DNA of 64,000 nt from CAVSRC01 sp963830205 (GCA_963830205.1 CAWHLP010000041.1:289417-353416); one strand, 5' to 3'; shown: positions 26,652-35,641, numbered from the stretch's first letter. Notes: generated from the letters alone by a model not told the origin. Program-made: numbers and translations.

Positions 26652-28145
26652 ATGACGGAGGAAGGAACCCGCTCGCGTTTGAGCTTGTCCACGCTCGGCA
26701 TGTTGCCGAAGTCGGTCGCACTGCCGGCCTATGACCGCTCGGCGTTGAAAACCGGCATCGTGCATGTCGGCATCGGCGCCTTCCACCGCGCCCACCAGGC
26801 CGCCTATGTCGACGACCTGCTGGCGGCGGACCCGAACTGGGCGATCACCGGCGTCGATATGCTCGGCCCCGAGGTGCGCGACGCGCTGAAGCCGCAGGAC
26901 ATGCTCTACACGCACTCGGCGCGCTCGGGCGAGGGCGAGCGGCTGCGCATCATCGGCAGCATCGTCGACCTGATCGTCGCCGCCGAGGAACGCGAGCGGC
27001 TGCTCGCCACCATGGCCGACCCGAAGGTGCGCATCGTCTCGACGACCGTGACCGAGAAGGGCTACTGCCACGACCCGGCGACCGGCGAACTCAACGAGGC
27101 CCATCCCGGCATCGTGCAGGATCTCAAGAACCCCCACGCTCCTGGGACGGCGCCGGGCCTCATTGTCGAAGCGTTGGCGCGGCGGCGCGCGGCGGGCGTC
27201 GCGCCCTTCACCATGATGGCCTGCGACAATCTGCCGTCGAACGGCGTGGTGGCGCGCCGCGTCTTCATCCAGTTCGCCAAGCTGCGCGATGCCGATCTCG
27301 GCGCCTGGGTTGAGGGCGAGATCGCCTTTCCCTCGACCATGGTCGACCGCATCACGCCGGCTACCACCGACGAGGACCGCGAGCGCGTTTCGGCGCAGCT
27401 CGGGTTGACCGACGCCTGGCCGGTGGTGACCGAGCCGTTCACCCAATGGGTCATCGAGGACAACTTCGCCCTCGGGCGCCCGGCCTACGAGGCGGCCGGC
27501 GCGGAAATGGTCGCCGACGTCGAGCCGTACGAGCTCATGAAGCTCAGGCTGCTCAACGGCGCCCATTCGAGCCTGTCCTATCTCGGCTATCTCGCCGGCT
27601 ACCCGTTCGTCTCCGACGTGATGGCCGACGCCACCTTCGCCCGCTACGTCGCGGCGCTGATGGAGGAGGCGACGCCCTCGCTCGACGTGCCCATGGACCT
27701 GACCGCCTACAAGGCGGCCCTGGTCGAGCGCTTCCGCAACCCGGCGCTCAAGCACCGCACCTGGCAGATCTGCATGGACGGCACCCAGAAGCTGCCGCAG
27801 CGGCTGCTCGGAACCATCCGCGACAACCTGAAGAGCGGCGCCCCCTTCGGCCGCCTGGCGCTCGGCGTCGCGGCCTGGATGCGCTACGTCATGGGCACCG
27901 ACGAACAGGGCAAGCCGATCGACGTGCGCGATCCGCTCGCCGGCCAGTTGCGCGCTCTGGCCGATGCCGCCGGGCCGTCGGCGGAACGGCTGGCCCATGC
28001 CTTCCTCGGCGTCGAGAAGGTCTTCGGGGCGGACCTCGCCGCCGATCCGCGCTTTGTCGCGGCGGTGACGGAGCGCCTCGCCCGGCTTCTGGCCGACGGG
28101 GCCAAGCACGCCGTCGCCGTGGAGGAGGGGATCGCGAACTCGTGA
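26652..28145 (+). CDS. uxuB: Fructuronate reductase / mannitol dehydrogenase family
   Basis: NAD-dependent polyol dehydrogenase of the long-chain mannitol dehydrogenase fold, 497 residues. Signatures are GIVHVGIGAFHRAHQAAYVDDL (nucleotide end), TVTEKGYC, ACDNLPSNG and the catalytic KLRLLNGAHSSLSYLGYLAG. Mannitol 2-dehydrogenase and fructuronate reductase share these motifs. Position after a TRAP importer and opposite manD favours fructuronate reductase (fructuronate to mannonate), though mannitol oxidation remains possible. Start: ATG 26652, with an alternative TTG at 26646; AGGGAG lies upstream of both. Confidence 0.88.
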   Translation: MTEEGTRSRLSLSTLGMLPKSVALPAYDRSALKTGIVHVGIGAFHRAHQAAYVDDLLAADPNWAITGVDMLGPEVRDALKPQDMLYTHSARSGEGERLRIIGSIVDLIVAAEERERLLATMADPKVRIVSTTVTEKGYCHDPATGELNEAHPGIVQDLKNPHAPGTAPGLIVEALARRRAAGVAPFTMMACDNLPSNGVVARRVFIQFAKLRDADLGAWVEGEIAFPSTMVDRITPATTDEDRERVSAQLGLTDAWPVVTEPFTQWVIEDNFALGRPAYEAAGAEMVADVEPYELMKLRLLNGAHSSLSYLGYLAGYPFVSDVMADATFARYVAALMEEATPSLDVPMDLTAYKAALVERFRNPALKHRTWQICMDGTQKLPQRLLGTIRDNLKSGAPFGRLALGVAAWMRYVMGTDEQGKPIDVRDPLAGQLRALADAAGPSAERLAHAFLGVEKVFGADLAADPRFVAAVTERLARLLADGAKHAVAVEEGIANS

Positions 28146-28225
28146 GGCGAGGGCAGCGCGGCAAGGGACGCTCGTCCTCAGCCGGTACGTCGACACCCGC
28201 CGCGAGTTGGCCCCCAGAATCAGAA

Positions 28226-28250
28226 GAGCTGGCGATGGCGTCGCCAGCTC
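28226..28250 (+). terminator. Hairpin downstream of uxuB
   Basis: GAGCTGGCGA (28226-28235) pairs with TCGCCAGCTC (28241-28250) around TGGCG. It is placed 80 bases after the uxuB stop and is not followed by a T-run. It probably marks the 3' end of the TRAP-uxuB transcript. Nothing else is evident in 28146-28381 apart from the opposing terminator at 28323. Confidence 0.5.
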
Positions 28251-28322
28251 GATAGCGGATCGTTCCTCAATTTCCCGCCGCCATGCCGATCCGCCGGTCT
28301 CGGCGGCTTCCTTTCAGTGAAA

Positions 28323-28350
28323 GTGGGCGGGATTTGGCAATCCCGCCCAC
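28323..28350 (-). terminator. Intrinsic terminator of the polyol ABC operon
   Basis: GTGGGCGGGATT (28323-28334) pairs perfectly with AATCCCGCCCAC (28339-28350). On the minus strand the stem is followed by TTTCACTG. It lies about 30 bases downstream of the binding-protein stop and converges on the uxuB terminator. Confidence 0.75.
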
Positions 28351-28381
28351 CGAAGACTTAGCCACTTAGGAGATCGGCGAC

Positions 28382-29341
28382 CTACTTGATGGCGCCGGCC
28401 CGCTTGTGGATCTCGATATACGTATCGACGTTGTCCTTGTTGACCAGCGGGCAGTCGATGTCGGTATCGATCTGGGCGATCTTGCCGGTCAGGAGGTCAT
28501 GAGCGACGCTCATGTTCTTGGCGGCCAGATCGTAGGCGTTCTGCAGGGCGGTCGAGGTCATCCGGCCGGCCTTGATCAGCAGCATGGCTTCGGCAGTGCC
28601 GTCGACGCCGTAGCTGAGGATGTTGGCGAACTTGGGATCGTCCTTGACGACTTCCAACGCACCGGCGGCCATGTTGTCGTTCATCGAGATGATGGCGTCG
28701 ATCTTGGCGTTGGCCTGAACCCAATCCTCCATATAGCGGATGGCTTCTTCCTTGTTCCAGTGGGCGATCTGCTCACCGACGATCTTGACGTCCGGACGCT
28801 TGTCAAAGAATTCCTTCTGCCATGCGTCGCGGCGCATGTCGGCGTGCATGTTGCCGGAAGGCCCGTCGAGGACGACGACGTTGGCGCCCTGCGGAACCTG
28901 CGTGAGGGCAACGCGCGCGTTCACCGCAGCCTGCTCGTACGGATCGGCGTCAACCGACGACGAGCCGGGGATGTTCTTGATGCGGGCGTTGGTCGTGATG
29001 ACCTTGACGCCGTCCTTGACCGCCTGCTCGACGTAGGGACGCTGCGCCTCGCCGTTGTTCGGCTGGACGATGATCAGGTCGTACTTGTTGGCGACCGCGT
29101 TTTCGATGAACGCATTTTCCTTGGCGTCATCGGCCTGCGAGTCCATCACGTCGACCTTCATGTCGGGGTACTTCTTGGCCTCGTCCATGATGCCGTTTGT
29201 CAGCCATGCGGCGAACAAATCCGCCTGGGCGCGCGCGATGAACGCGACCCTGTAGTCCTGAGCCTGGGCAACCGATGCGGTCGCCAGACACAAGGTAGCG
29301 ACGGCCGCAATGGTTCCAACTGATTTCAAAAGCCCCTTCAT
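28382..29341 (-). CDS. Ribose-type sugar/polyol ABC binding protein
   Basis: Periplasmic receptor of the CUT2 importer, 319 residues. The signal peptide (MKGLLKSVGTIAAVATLCLA) is cut near AQA-QDYRVAF. Family features of peripla_BP_4 proteins include DSQADDAKENAFIENAVANKYDLIIVQPNN, ARVALTQVPQGANVVVLDGPSGNMHADMR and ISMNDNMAAGALEV. ATG at 29341 follows GGAGGAAATATCT. It is the last gene of the minus-strand dehydrogenase-ATPase-permease-binding protein operon. The ligand is probably a pentitol or hexitol, judged from the dehydrogenase. Confidence 0.92.
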   Translation of the reverse strand: MKGLLKSVGTIAAVATLCLATASVAQAQDYRVAFIARAQADLFAAWLTNGIMDEAKKYPDMKVDVMDSQADDAKENAFIENAVANKYDLIIVQPNNGEAQRPYVEQAVKDGVKVITTNARIKNIPGSSSVDADPYEQAAVNARVALTQVPQGANVVVLDGPSGNMHADMRRDAWQKEFFDKRPDVKIVGEQIAHWNKEEAIRYMEDWVQANAKIDAIISMNDNMAAGALEVVKDDPKFANILSYGVDGTAEAMLLIKAGRMTSTALQNAYDLAAKNMSVAHDLLTGKIAQIDTDIDCPLVNKDNVDTYIEIHKRAGAIK

Positions 29342-29441
29342 AGATATTTCCTCCATCTGCGTTAGTCAGTGAAAAAGGGGAACAGAGTTTTCATGCTGCT
29401 TGTCGTCCAAAAACGAGTGTCCTCTGGCTTTCCTCCCTCGG

Positions 29442-30428
29442 CTAATTCGCGCTCTTCGCCGCGCCCAGTGTCTTCTTCGTACGGTTCATCTTGGCCCACA
29501 TGTCGTAACCAACGGCCAATGCGATGATTGCGCCCTTGATGACTTGTTGCAGGTAAGAATCCACCCCCGTCAGGTTCATGATGTTGTTCAGGAAACCCAC
29601 GATGAACGCGCCGGCCAAAGTTCCTCCGGCCGTTCCAAGGCCGCCGGAGAAACTGGTTCCGCCGATGATCGCGGCTGTCAGGGCTTCGAACTCGTACCCC
29701 TGGCCCGCATTGGGGGCGCCGACATTGGTCCGGGACATCAACAGGATCCCGGCCAGGCCAACGAAGGCGCCGTTGATCAGGTAGGCACCGATCTTGATCC
29801 GCCCGACATTGATGCCCGACGCCCTGGCCGCTTCCTCATTTCCACCCACCGCGTAGAGCGAGCGGCCGAAGCTGGTGTGGCCGAGGATGTACCAGGTGAT
29901 GATCCCCACGATGACCATGAAGATCACCGGGATGGGCAGGAAGCCGACCCTATCCTGGCCAAACCAGACATAATCGCCAATCTGGTAGATATTCTGGCCC
30001 CGCGTGAAGAGAAGCGCGATGCCTCTGGCCATGGTCAACATGGCCAGCGTCGCGATAAACGCGGGGATATGGAAATACCTGACGAGAATTCCGTTGATAT
30101 AGTTGGCCAGCACCCCGACCACGATGCCAACGCCGAACGCCAGCGGCATCGATCCGGTTTGCTTGTAGACGTAGACCGACAAGACGCCGGCCAATGCCAG
30201 GACCGAGCCGCAGGACAGATCGAGCAAGCCCGAAATGATCAGAAGCGTTTCGCCGAACGCCAGGATCGTCGTGACGGAAATCTGTGCCGATATGTTCGCG
30301 ATGTTGCGTGTCGAGAGAAAATTCTCGTTGAGAAAATTGCAGACGAGGAACATCACGATGACAACCATGTAAATGGAGTATCGCGACTTCAGTGTTTGCC
30401 AGGTTTCCGCGGAAATTATGTTGTTCAT
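29442..30428 (-). CDS. Ribose-type ABC permease (RbsC family)
   Basis: Inner-membrane channel subunit of 328 residues with about 8-10 spans. Signatures include GLLDLSCGSVLALAGVLSVYVY, FIATLAMLTMARGIALLFTRGQ, GGNEEAARASGINVGRIK and the C-terminal GGTSFSGGLGTAGGTLAGAF. Codon choice is noticeably more AT-tolerant than in the flanking operons, hinting at a different origin. It is 37 bases downstream of the ATPase gene. Confidence 0.92.
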   Translation of the reverse strand: MNNIISAETWQTLKSRYSIYMVVIVMFLVCNFLNENFLSTRNIANISAQISVTTILAFGETLLIISGLLDLSCGSVLALAGVLSVYVYKQTGSMPLAFGVGIVVGVLANYINGILVRYFHIPAFIATLAMLTMARGIALLFTRGQNIYQIGDYVWFGQDRVGFLPIPVIFMVIVGIITWYILGHTSFGRSLYAVGGNEEAARASGINVGRIKIGAYLINGAFVGLAGILLMSRTNVGAPNAGQGYEFEALTAAIIGGTSFSGGLGTAGGTLAGAFIVGFLNNIMNLTGVDSYLQQVIKGAIIALAVGYDMWAKMNRTKKTLGAAKSAN

Positions 30429-30465
30429 GACGGTCTCTTCTGAATCTCGTCTGCCGCTTGCACCA

Positions 30466-31968
30466 TCAGGCCGCCCTGCGGATGTTCATCGCGTAGCGCA
30501 TGACCGCCTCCTGTGAGAATTCGGCCCGCTTGAGCTCGCCGGTTATCTTGCCGGCAGCCATGACATAAATTCGGTCGCACATGCCGATCAGCTCCGGGAG
30601 TTCCGAAGACACCATGATGATCGACTTGCCCTCCTTCACGAGGTTCGTCATCAGCTTGTAGATTTCGAGCTTCGCGCCGACGTCGATCCCCCGAGTGGGC
30701 TCGTCGAGAATGAGAATATCCGGCTCGCGCAGCATCCATTTCGACAGCACAACCTTTTGCTGGTTGCCGCCGCTCAATGTGCTCACCGCCGTATCGATCG
30801 AAGACATCTTGACGCTGATGCGTCCGCAAATGTCTTCTACCGCGCGTCTCTCTTTCGATCTGTGGAGGTGGCCGCTTCGGAAGAACTGGCCCAACGACGC
30901 CAGCGTGACGTTTTCCTTGACGTCCCTGACCGGGACGATGCCGAAGCGTCGGCGATCCTCGGAAAGCATGGCGATGCCGCGCTTAATGCTGTCTTGAACG
31001 CCCCTTATTCGTGCGGCCTTGCCACGGACCTTCACGGTCCCCGCGGTGTGCTCATCGAGGCCGAAAAGCGCGCGGACCGTTTCTGTCCGCCCCGCGCCAA
31101 CAAGACCGGCAAAGCCTACGATCTCGCCTTCCTTGACGTTGAAGGAGACGTCGTTGAACCCGCTCGGTCCGCTGAAGTGCTCCACGTCAAGGACGACCTC
31201 GCCCTGCCTGATCTCTTCCTTGGGGTAGCCCTGGCCGAGCGCGCGCCCGACCATCAGGGTAATGACGGTGTCGATGTCGAGCTGGTCCTTGGGGCGCGTG
31301 TCGACGACCTTGCCGTCCCTCAGGATTGAGATCTCGTCCGCAATCCGGAAGATCTCGTCCATCTTGTGGGAGATGTAGACGATCGCCTTTCCACGGGCGC
31401 GCAGGTCGTGAATCTTCTCGAAAAGGGTCTCGATTTCCTTGTTGGTGATGGACGATGTCGGCTCGTCCATGATGATGATGTCGGCATCACGGGAAATCGC
31501 CTTGAGGAACTCCAGCATCTGAAGATTGGAGATCGTCAGGTCCTTCAGTCTTGTGTCCGGAGCGAAGCGGAGACCTTCCTGCTCGAGAAGCTCGACCGTT
31601 CTTTTGCGGATGGCCTTCCAGTCGACGCGGCCAAGCTGTGTCTTCGGCCAGCGTCCGACGAACAGGCTCTCCATGATCGTCATTTCAGGTATGTAATTAA
31701 GCTCCTGAAATATCATGGAGATGCCGAGTTCGCTGGCCCTGATCGGAGAGTCGATCTGAACCTTCTCTCCGTGGATGAAGGTCTCTCCGCTGTCGGGCGG
31801 GTAGAGCCCGTTGATGATCTTCATCAAAGTCGACTTGCCGGCGCCGTTTTCGCCGCACAGCACATGCACCGAGCCCGCCTTGGCCGTGAAGGAGACATCA
31901 TCGAGCGCCTTCACGCCCGGGAAGGACTTGCTGATGTGCTTGACTTCGAGAAGGGTATTTTGATCCAT
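30466..31968 (-). CDS. Ribose-type ABC ATPase with two nucleotide-binding domains (RbsA family)
   Basis: Cytoplasmic motor of the CUT2 importer, 500 residues in two ABC halves. The N-terminal half has CGENGAGKSTLMKIINGLY and a Walker B ending in IIIMDEPTS. The C-terminal half has VGAGRTETVRALFGLD, a signature LSGGNQQKVVLSKWM and a degenerate Walker B, ILILDEPTRGIDVGAK, as usual in this family. ATG at 31968 starts MDQNTLLEVKHISKSF. It lies 71 bases downstream of the dehydrogenase gene on the same strand. Confidence 0.94.
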   Translation of the reverse strand: MDQNTLLEVKHISKSFPGVKALDDVSFTAKAGSVHVLCGENGAGKSTLMKIINGLYPPDSGETFIHGEKVQIDSPIRASELGISMIFQELNYIPEMTIMESLFVGRWPKTQLGRVDWKAIRKRTVELLEQEGLRFAPDTRLKDLTISNLQMLEFLKAISRDADIIIMDEPTSSITNKEIETLFEKIHDLRARGKAIVYISHKMDEIFRIADEISILRDGKVVDTRPKDQLDIDTVITLMVGRALGQGYPKEEIRQGEVVLDVEHFSGPSGFNDVSFNVKEGEIVGFAGLVGAGRTETVRALFGLDEHTAGTVKVRGKAARIRGVQDSIKRGIAMLSEDRRRFGIVPVRDVKENVTLASLGQFFRSGHLHRSKERRAVEDICGRISVKMSSIDTAVSTLSGGNQQKVVLSKWMLREPDILILDEPTRGIDVGAKLEIYKLMTNLVKEGKSIIMVSSELPELIGMCDRIYVMAAGKITGELKRAEFSQEAVMRYAMNIRRAA

Positions 31969-32039
31969 GCTCCCGCTCCGTGCGGCTGGCTGGGTTCAGC
32001 TTTGCCTTGGCAGAGAACAACGGGTGGTGAGGGCGATCG

Positions 32040-33083
32040 TCATTCCATGGCGATCTGCAGCTTGACGTCAGTGGGACGGCCTTCCGCGGCCCTTTCGAAC
32101 GCCTCGACGCTCTGGCTGAACGGGAACGTCGCCGAGATCAGCGGCTTCAGGTCGATACTGCCCGATCCGATCAGCTTGATGGCGCGGTCGTAGACGTTGG
32201 CGTAGCGGAAGATCGTCTCGATGCGGACTTCCTTGGCCTGCGCCGAAACGATGTCGAAGGGCACCGGGTCGACCGGCATGCCGACCAGGACCAGCGTTCC
32301 CCCTGGGCGCACGGCCTTGAGCGCGTCGGTGAGCGCGGCCGCGGCGCCGCTCGCTTCGAAGACGATGTCGGCTCCCCAATCCTTGCCGCAGATCTTGTCG
32401 ACGACGTCGCGCAGCGATGTGCGCGTTATGTCGACCGGCACGATGCCGGGGTAGCTGCCGGCGATGGTGAGCTTGTCCTGGACGCGGTCGGTGACGATGA
32501 CGGTGCTGGCACCGCCCGCCAGCGCCGCGAGCGCGACCAGGATGCCAATGGGGCCGGCCCCGGTAACCACGCAGACGTCGCCTGGCTGGATTCTCGCCTT
32601 CATCGCCGACTGCATGCCGACGGCCAGCGGTTCCACCATCGCCGCCTCGGCGAAGCTGACATTGTCGGGCAGCTTGAAGGTGAAGGCCGCCGGGTGGACG
32701 ACCTCGGCCGTCAGGCAGCCATGGATCGGCGGCGTCGCCCAGAACGAGACGGCAGGATCGAGATTGTAAACCCCGAGGCGCGAGGCGCGCGACGTCGGGT
32801 CGGGAATTCCCGGTTCCATGCAGACGCGGTCACCGACCGCCAGCGACTGAACATCCTTGCCGACCTCGATGATTGTCCCCGAAGCCTCGTGGCCGAGGAC
32901 CATTGGCGCCTCGACGACGAACGGCCCGATGCGTCCGTGCGTGTAGTAGTGAACATCGCTTCCGCAAATGCCCACAGTGTTGACGCGGATGCGCACATCC
33001 TTCGGTCCGAGTCGATCATCCAGCTCGATTTCCCGAAGCGACAGTTGCCGCGTCTTCTCGAGCACAAGTGCCTTCGCCTTCAT
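32040..33083 (-). CDS. Zinc-dependent polyol dehydrogenase (xylitol/sorbitol dehydrogenase-like)
   Basis: Medium-chain NAD-dependent dehydrogenase of 347 residues oxidising a sugar alcohol to a ketose. Catalytic zinc ligands appear in GICGSDVHYY and GHEASGTI, and MVEPLAVGMQSA carries the conserved glutamate. The Rossmann motif is VTGAGPIGILVALAAL. The structural-zinc cysteine cluster of classical alcohol dehydrogenases is absent, as in polyol dehydrogenases. ATG 33083 (MKAKALVLE) is used, with GGGGTGATC upstream. It is the first gene of the ABC operon and divergent from the SorC-type regulator. Confidence 0.9.
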   Translation of the reverse strand: MKAKALVLEKTRQLSLREIELDDRLGPKDVRIRVNTVGICGSDVHYYTHGRIGPFVVEAPMVLGHEASGTIIEVGKDVQSLAVGDRVCMEPGIPDPTSRASRLGVYNLDPAVSFWATPPIHGCLTAEVVHPAAFTFKLPDNVSFAEAAMVEPLAVGMQSAMKARIQPGDVCVVTGAGPIGILVALAALAGGASTVIVTDRVQDKLTIAGSYPGIVPVDITRTSLRDVVDKICGKDWGADIVFEASGAAAALTDALKAVRPGGTLVLVGMPVDPVPFDIVSAQAKEVRIETIFRYANVYDRAIKLIGSGSIDLKPLISATFPFSQSVEAFERAAEGRPTDVKLQIAME

Positions 33084-33376
33084 CAGGATCACCCCAAAAC
33101 GTCGCGTCTGTCGGAGCCGCTTGCTCGCGCGGTCGCAGACCCGATCAGTGCATCAGAAAACCCGCTCGACCCGACGGGTGCTGCGCGGCATTGAAGCGTC
33201 CGCGCAGCGCCGTCTCGGGAGGATGCAGGTGCCGACGGCAGCCTGCAGGGTATGAACACCGGCATGGAAGCGGGCCGATGTGCCTTGGCCAGAATGTTTG
33301 CCGTGGAGCCTTGCTCAAGCACTTGACCCGAACCTCCCAACTCGGTCTGGCGACCAAGCTTGTTGGGTTCGTGGTT

Positions 33377-33417
33377 TACATATGTATCGTCATGCGCGCA
33401 AGTGATTTTTTCATATG
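33377..33417. promoter_or_regulatory. Repeated CATATG palindromes in the divergent polyol-operon promoter
   Basis: The 420-base region 33084-33503 contains no convincing gene. It separates the dehydrogenase operon (minus) from the SorC regulator (plus). A clearly AT-rich core at about 33365-33445 holds the palindrome TACATATGTA (33377-33386) and a second CATATG (33412-33417), with centres 33 bases apart, about three helical turns. Further upstream, 33088-33300 shows nothing recognisable. The repeats are good candidates for binding by the adjacent SorC-family regulator. Confidence 0.45.
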
Positions 33418-33503
33418 TGTGTGTTGCGAAACAAATGTAAGGTATGGCATTCTGGCAGCCGGCGGTTCATAGGTGTCAGCCGCAAAACGTTGGGAATTGG
33501 CGC

Positions 33504-34460
33504 ATGCCGCAGGTCGGGCAGGACGACAGCGAGGCCTTCGTCACCGAGGTCTGCTGGCACTATTACGTGAACGGCAAGACCCAGGCGGAAGTTGCCGAGG
33601 CCCTCGGCGTCACCCGGCTGCGCGTCAACCAGGCCATGCAGCGGGCGCGCTCGCTGGGCGTGGTCAAGATCCAGATCGAATCGCCGTTCGTGACGCGCAT
33701 CGACCTGCAGGAAGCGCTGGTCGCCCGCTTCGGCCTGGACAAGGCGCTGGTCGCGCCCTCAAATCGCGAGGCCTATGACTACCACCTGCCAGTGGGCGCG
33801 GCGCTGGCCAGCTATCTGGTGAACAGCCCCAACGTCGAGGCGTGGCGGTCGATCGGCGTGTCGTGGGGCATGACGCTGCAGAGCGCCATACGCTGGTTGC
33901 CGCGGCGGTCGCGGCCCGAGGTCGAGATCGTGTCGATGATCGGCGGCAACACGACGGGCCAGGCGTTCAACTCGTTCGGCATCGCGTCCGGGTTCGCCGA
34001 GCGGCTCGGCTCGAAATACTCGGTCATCGCCGCGCCGGTCTATCTTTCCCCCGACGTCGACCGGCAAGCGTTCCTGTCGCAGGAGATCTTCGCCGAACAC
34101 TTCCGCAAGTGCGAGAAGCTCGACGCCGCGATCCTGGTTGCTGGCGACGTTTCGTCGCGCTCCTTCCTTGTGGACACGGGGCTGCCCAAGGACGTGCGGC
34201 CGAAGAGCCTGATCGCTGCCGGCGCCGTCGGCGACATCCTCGGGCGCTTCCTGGACAAGGAGGGGCAGGAGATCGACCATCCGTTGAACGCGCGGACGAT
34301 CGGTGTAGAACTCGAAACGCTGCACGCGATTCCCGAGAAGATTCTGGCGGCCGCGGGGCGGCACAAGGTCGCCATCATCGGGGCCGCCCTGAAGCGCGGA
34401 TTTGTCAATACACTGATCACCGACGACGTTACTGCTGAACTCCTTCTCGATAAGAAATAG
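33504..34460 (+). CDS. SorC/DeoR-type sugar-binding transcriptional regulator
   Basis: A 318-residue regulator with an N-terminal helix-turn-helix, VNGKTQAEVAEALGVTRLRVNQAMQRAR. The C-terminal effector domain binds phosphorylated sugars in this family: IGVSWGMTLQSAIRWLP, VSMIGGNTTG, ILVAGDVSSRSFL, GAVGDILGRFLDKEG, IGVELETL and AIIGAALKRGFVNTLITDD. ATG 33504 is chosen; the upstream frame from 33444 runs into the AT-rich promoter. The HAD gene begins immediately after its stop codon. It probably controls the polyol operon, with a polyol or ketose phosphate as a plausible effector. Confidence 0.92.
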   Translation: MPQVGQDDSEAFVTEVCWHYYVNGKTQAEVAEALGVTRLRVNQAMQRARSLGVVKIQIESPFVTRIDLQEALVARFGLDKALVAPSNREAYDYHLPVGAALASYLVNSPNVEAWRSIGVSWGMTLQSAIRWLPRRSRPEVEIVSMIGGNTTGQAFNSFGIASGFAERLGSKYSVIAAPVYLSPDVDRQAFLSQEIFAEHFRKCEKLDAAILVAGDVSSRSFLVDTGLPKDVRPKSLIAAGAVGDILGRFLDKEGQEIDHPLNARTIGVELETLHAIPEKILAAAGRHKVAIIGAALKRGFVNTLITDDVTAELLLDKK

Positions 34461-35156
34461 ATGTCCGGGGACCAGATAAAGGCTGTCATTTTCGATTTCG
34501 ATGGTGTTCTCGTAAACAGCGAAATCATTGCCCTTGCCGAATTGCGCGACTGCCTTGCCGAATTCGGCATCAAGCTCACCTGGGACGCGCTGATCGACAA
34601 ATTCCTGGGAGCCTCGTTCGAGGACATCCAGGCCTATGTCGAGCGCAAGACCGGCAAGCCGCCGGGGCCGTCGTTCCGCGAGAACTGGTACGCGCGCCTG
34701 TTCGCCCGCTATCAGCGCGGGCTGACGGTCATCCCTGGCGCGCTCGAGCTTCTCGACCAGCTCGATGCGCGCGGCATCGACTTTTGCGTGGCATCGGGCG
34801 GATCGTATCGGCGGCTGACCTTCGCCCTCGATGTGACCGGGCTGCGGAACCGCTTCGACGGCCGCGCCTTCAGCTCCGATTCGGTATCGCGCGGCAAGCC
34901 CGAACCCGACCTCTTCCTCTACGCCGCCGGCCGGCTCGGCGTGAAGCCCAAGGACTGCCTGGTGGTCGAAGACGCCGTGGCCGGCGTGCGCGCAGCAACG
35001 GCGGCCAAGATCCGCTCGCTCGGCTTTGTCGGCGGCAGCCACCTGGCGGAGCGCCGCGCCCTGCACGGCCAGCAGTTCCGCACCGCCGGCGCCATGGCGG
35101 TGATCGACGATCTGCGTGAGACGCTGGCGATCATCGACGATTGCGGAACGGCCTGA
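34461..35156 (+). CDS. HAD-superfamily phosphatase/phosphoglucomutase-like
   Basis: A 231-residue hydrolase of HAD subfamily IA. The nucleophile motif is FDFDGVLVNSE (DxDGxLxxSE), motif II is VASGGSYRR, motif III is the Lys in SRGKPEPDLFLYAA, and motif IV is CLVVEDAVAGVRAA. The cap domain lies between about residues 20 and 85. It may dephosphorylate a sugar or polyol phosphate, perhaps the effector sensed by the SorC protein. It starts directly after the regulator stop (TAG then ATG), so the two are co-translated. HAD genes recur in polyol-utilisation clusters. Confidence 0.88.
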   Translation: MSGDQIKAVIFDFDGVLVNSEIIALAELRDCLAEFGIKLTWDALIDKFLGASFEDIQAYVERKTGKPPGPSFRENWYARLFARYQRGLTVIPGALELLDQLDARGIDFCVASGGSYRRLTFALDVTGLRNRFDGRAFSSDSVSRGKPEPDLFLYAAGRLGVKPKDCLVVEDAVAGVRAATAAKIRSLGFVGGSHLAERRALHGQQFRTAGAMAVIDDLRETLAIIDDCGTA

Positions 35157-35317
35157 GGGCGCTGATCCGCGCGCCGCTGATGTGATCAGGCCGAGGTGCC
35201 GTCCTGTCCTTTGGCCGCGCGATGGTTCCGCATGATTCCATCGAAACCGATCAGCGCGTGCTGCGCCAGATCGGCGATGCGCGCCGGCCGCCCGTGGTGC
35301 TGAACGACGGCCCAGAT

Positions 35318-35543
35318 TCAACGCGCTGGCGGCACATATCGGGCCAGCCACCGCATGACTTTCAGTACGAAGCCGGCGTTGTCTTCGGCGCCATCGGCGT
35401 TCATTCCTATTTTGTTGCCGTCGTCTTCGATCTGGGCCGAGAAGGCCCCAGCCTCGCCGAAAACGGCGATGCGGCCCGCGCCGTAGGCGCGGATCGCACC
35501 TTGGGAATAGTTGCTGACGTCGACCGTGGGCGCTCCCTTCAGG
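35318..35543 (-). pseudogene. C-terminal remnant of a truncated gene
   Basis: The 485-base gap 35157-35641 holds no complete gene. In it, one minus-strand frame reads like real protein: GAPTVDVSNYSQGAIRA, then GRIAVFGEAGAFSAQ, then GMNADGAEDNAGFVLKVMRWL, stopping at 35318. The protein-like part begins exactly where a REP-like hairpin ends (35544), and the codons beyond the hairpin are noise. The 5' part of the gene is missing. I do not recognise the family. It resembles the end of an exported or periplasmic protein, which is impression only. Confidence 0.45.
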
Positions 35544-35563
35544 TGGCCGGCTTTCGCCGGCCA
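35544..35563. repeat. REP-like hairpin at the border of a gene remnant
   Basis: TGGCCGGC-TTTC-GCCGGCCA is a perfect 8-base-stem palindrome. Read through, it gives the RRWPAKAGH-type spurious peptide often seen from dispersed alphaproteobacterial repeats. It lies 78 bases downstream of the ndvB stop and abuts the truncated coding remnant. Confidence 0.55.
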
Positions 35564-35641
35564 ACGCCGAGTGAAGAACGACGATGCCTCGCGGTCCCAA
35601 AGGCGAGAAGCGCCTCGGCCTGCACGACCGTCCATGCAAAT

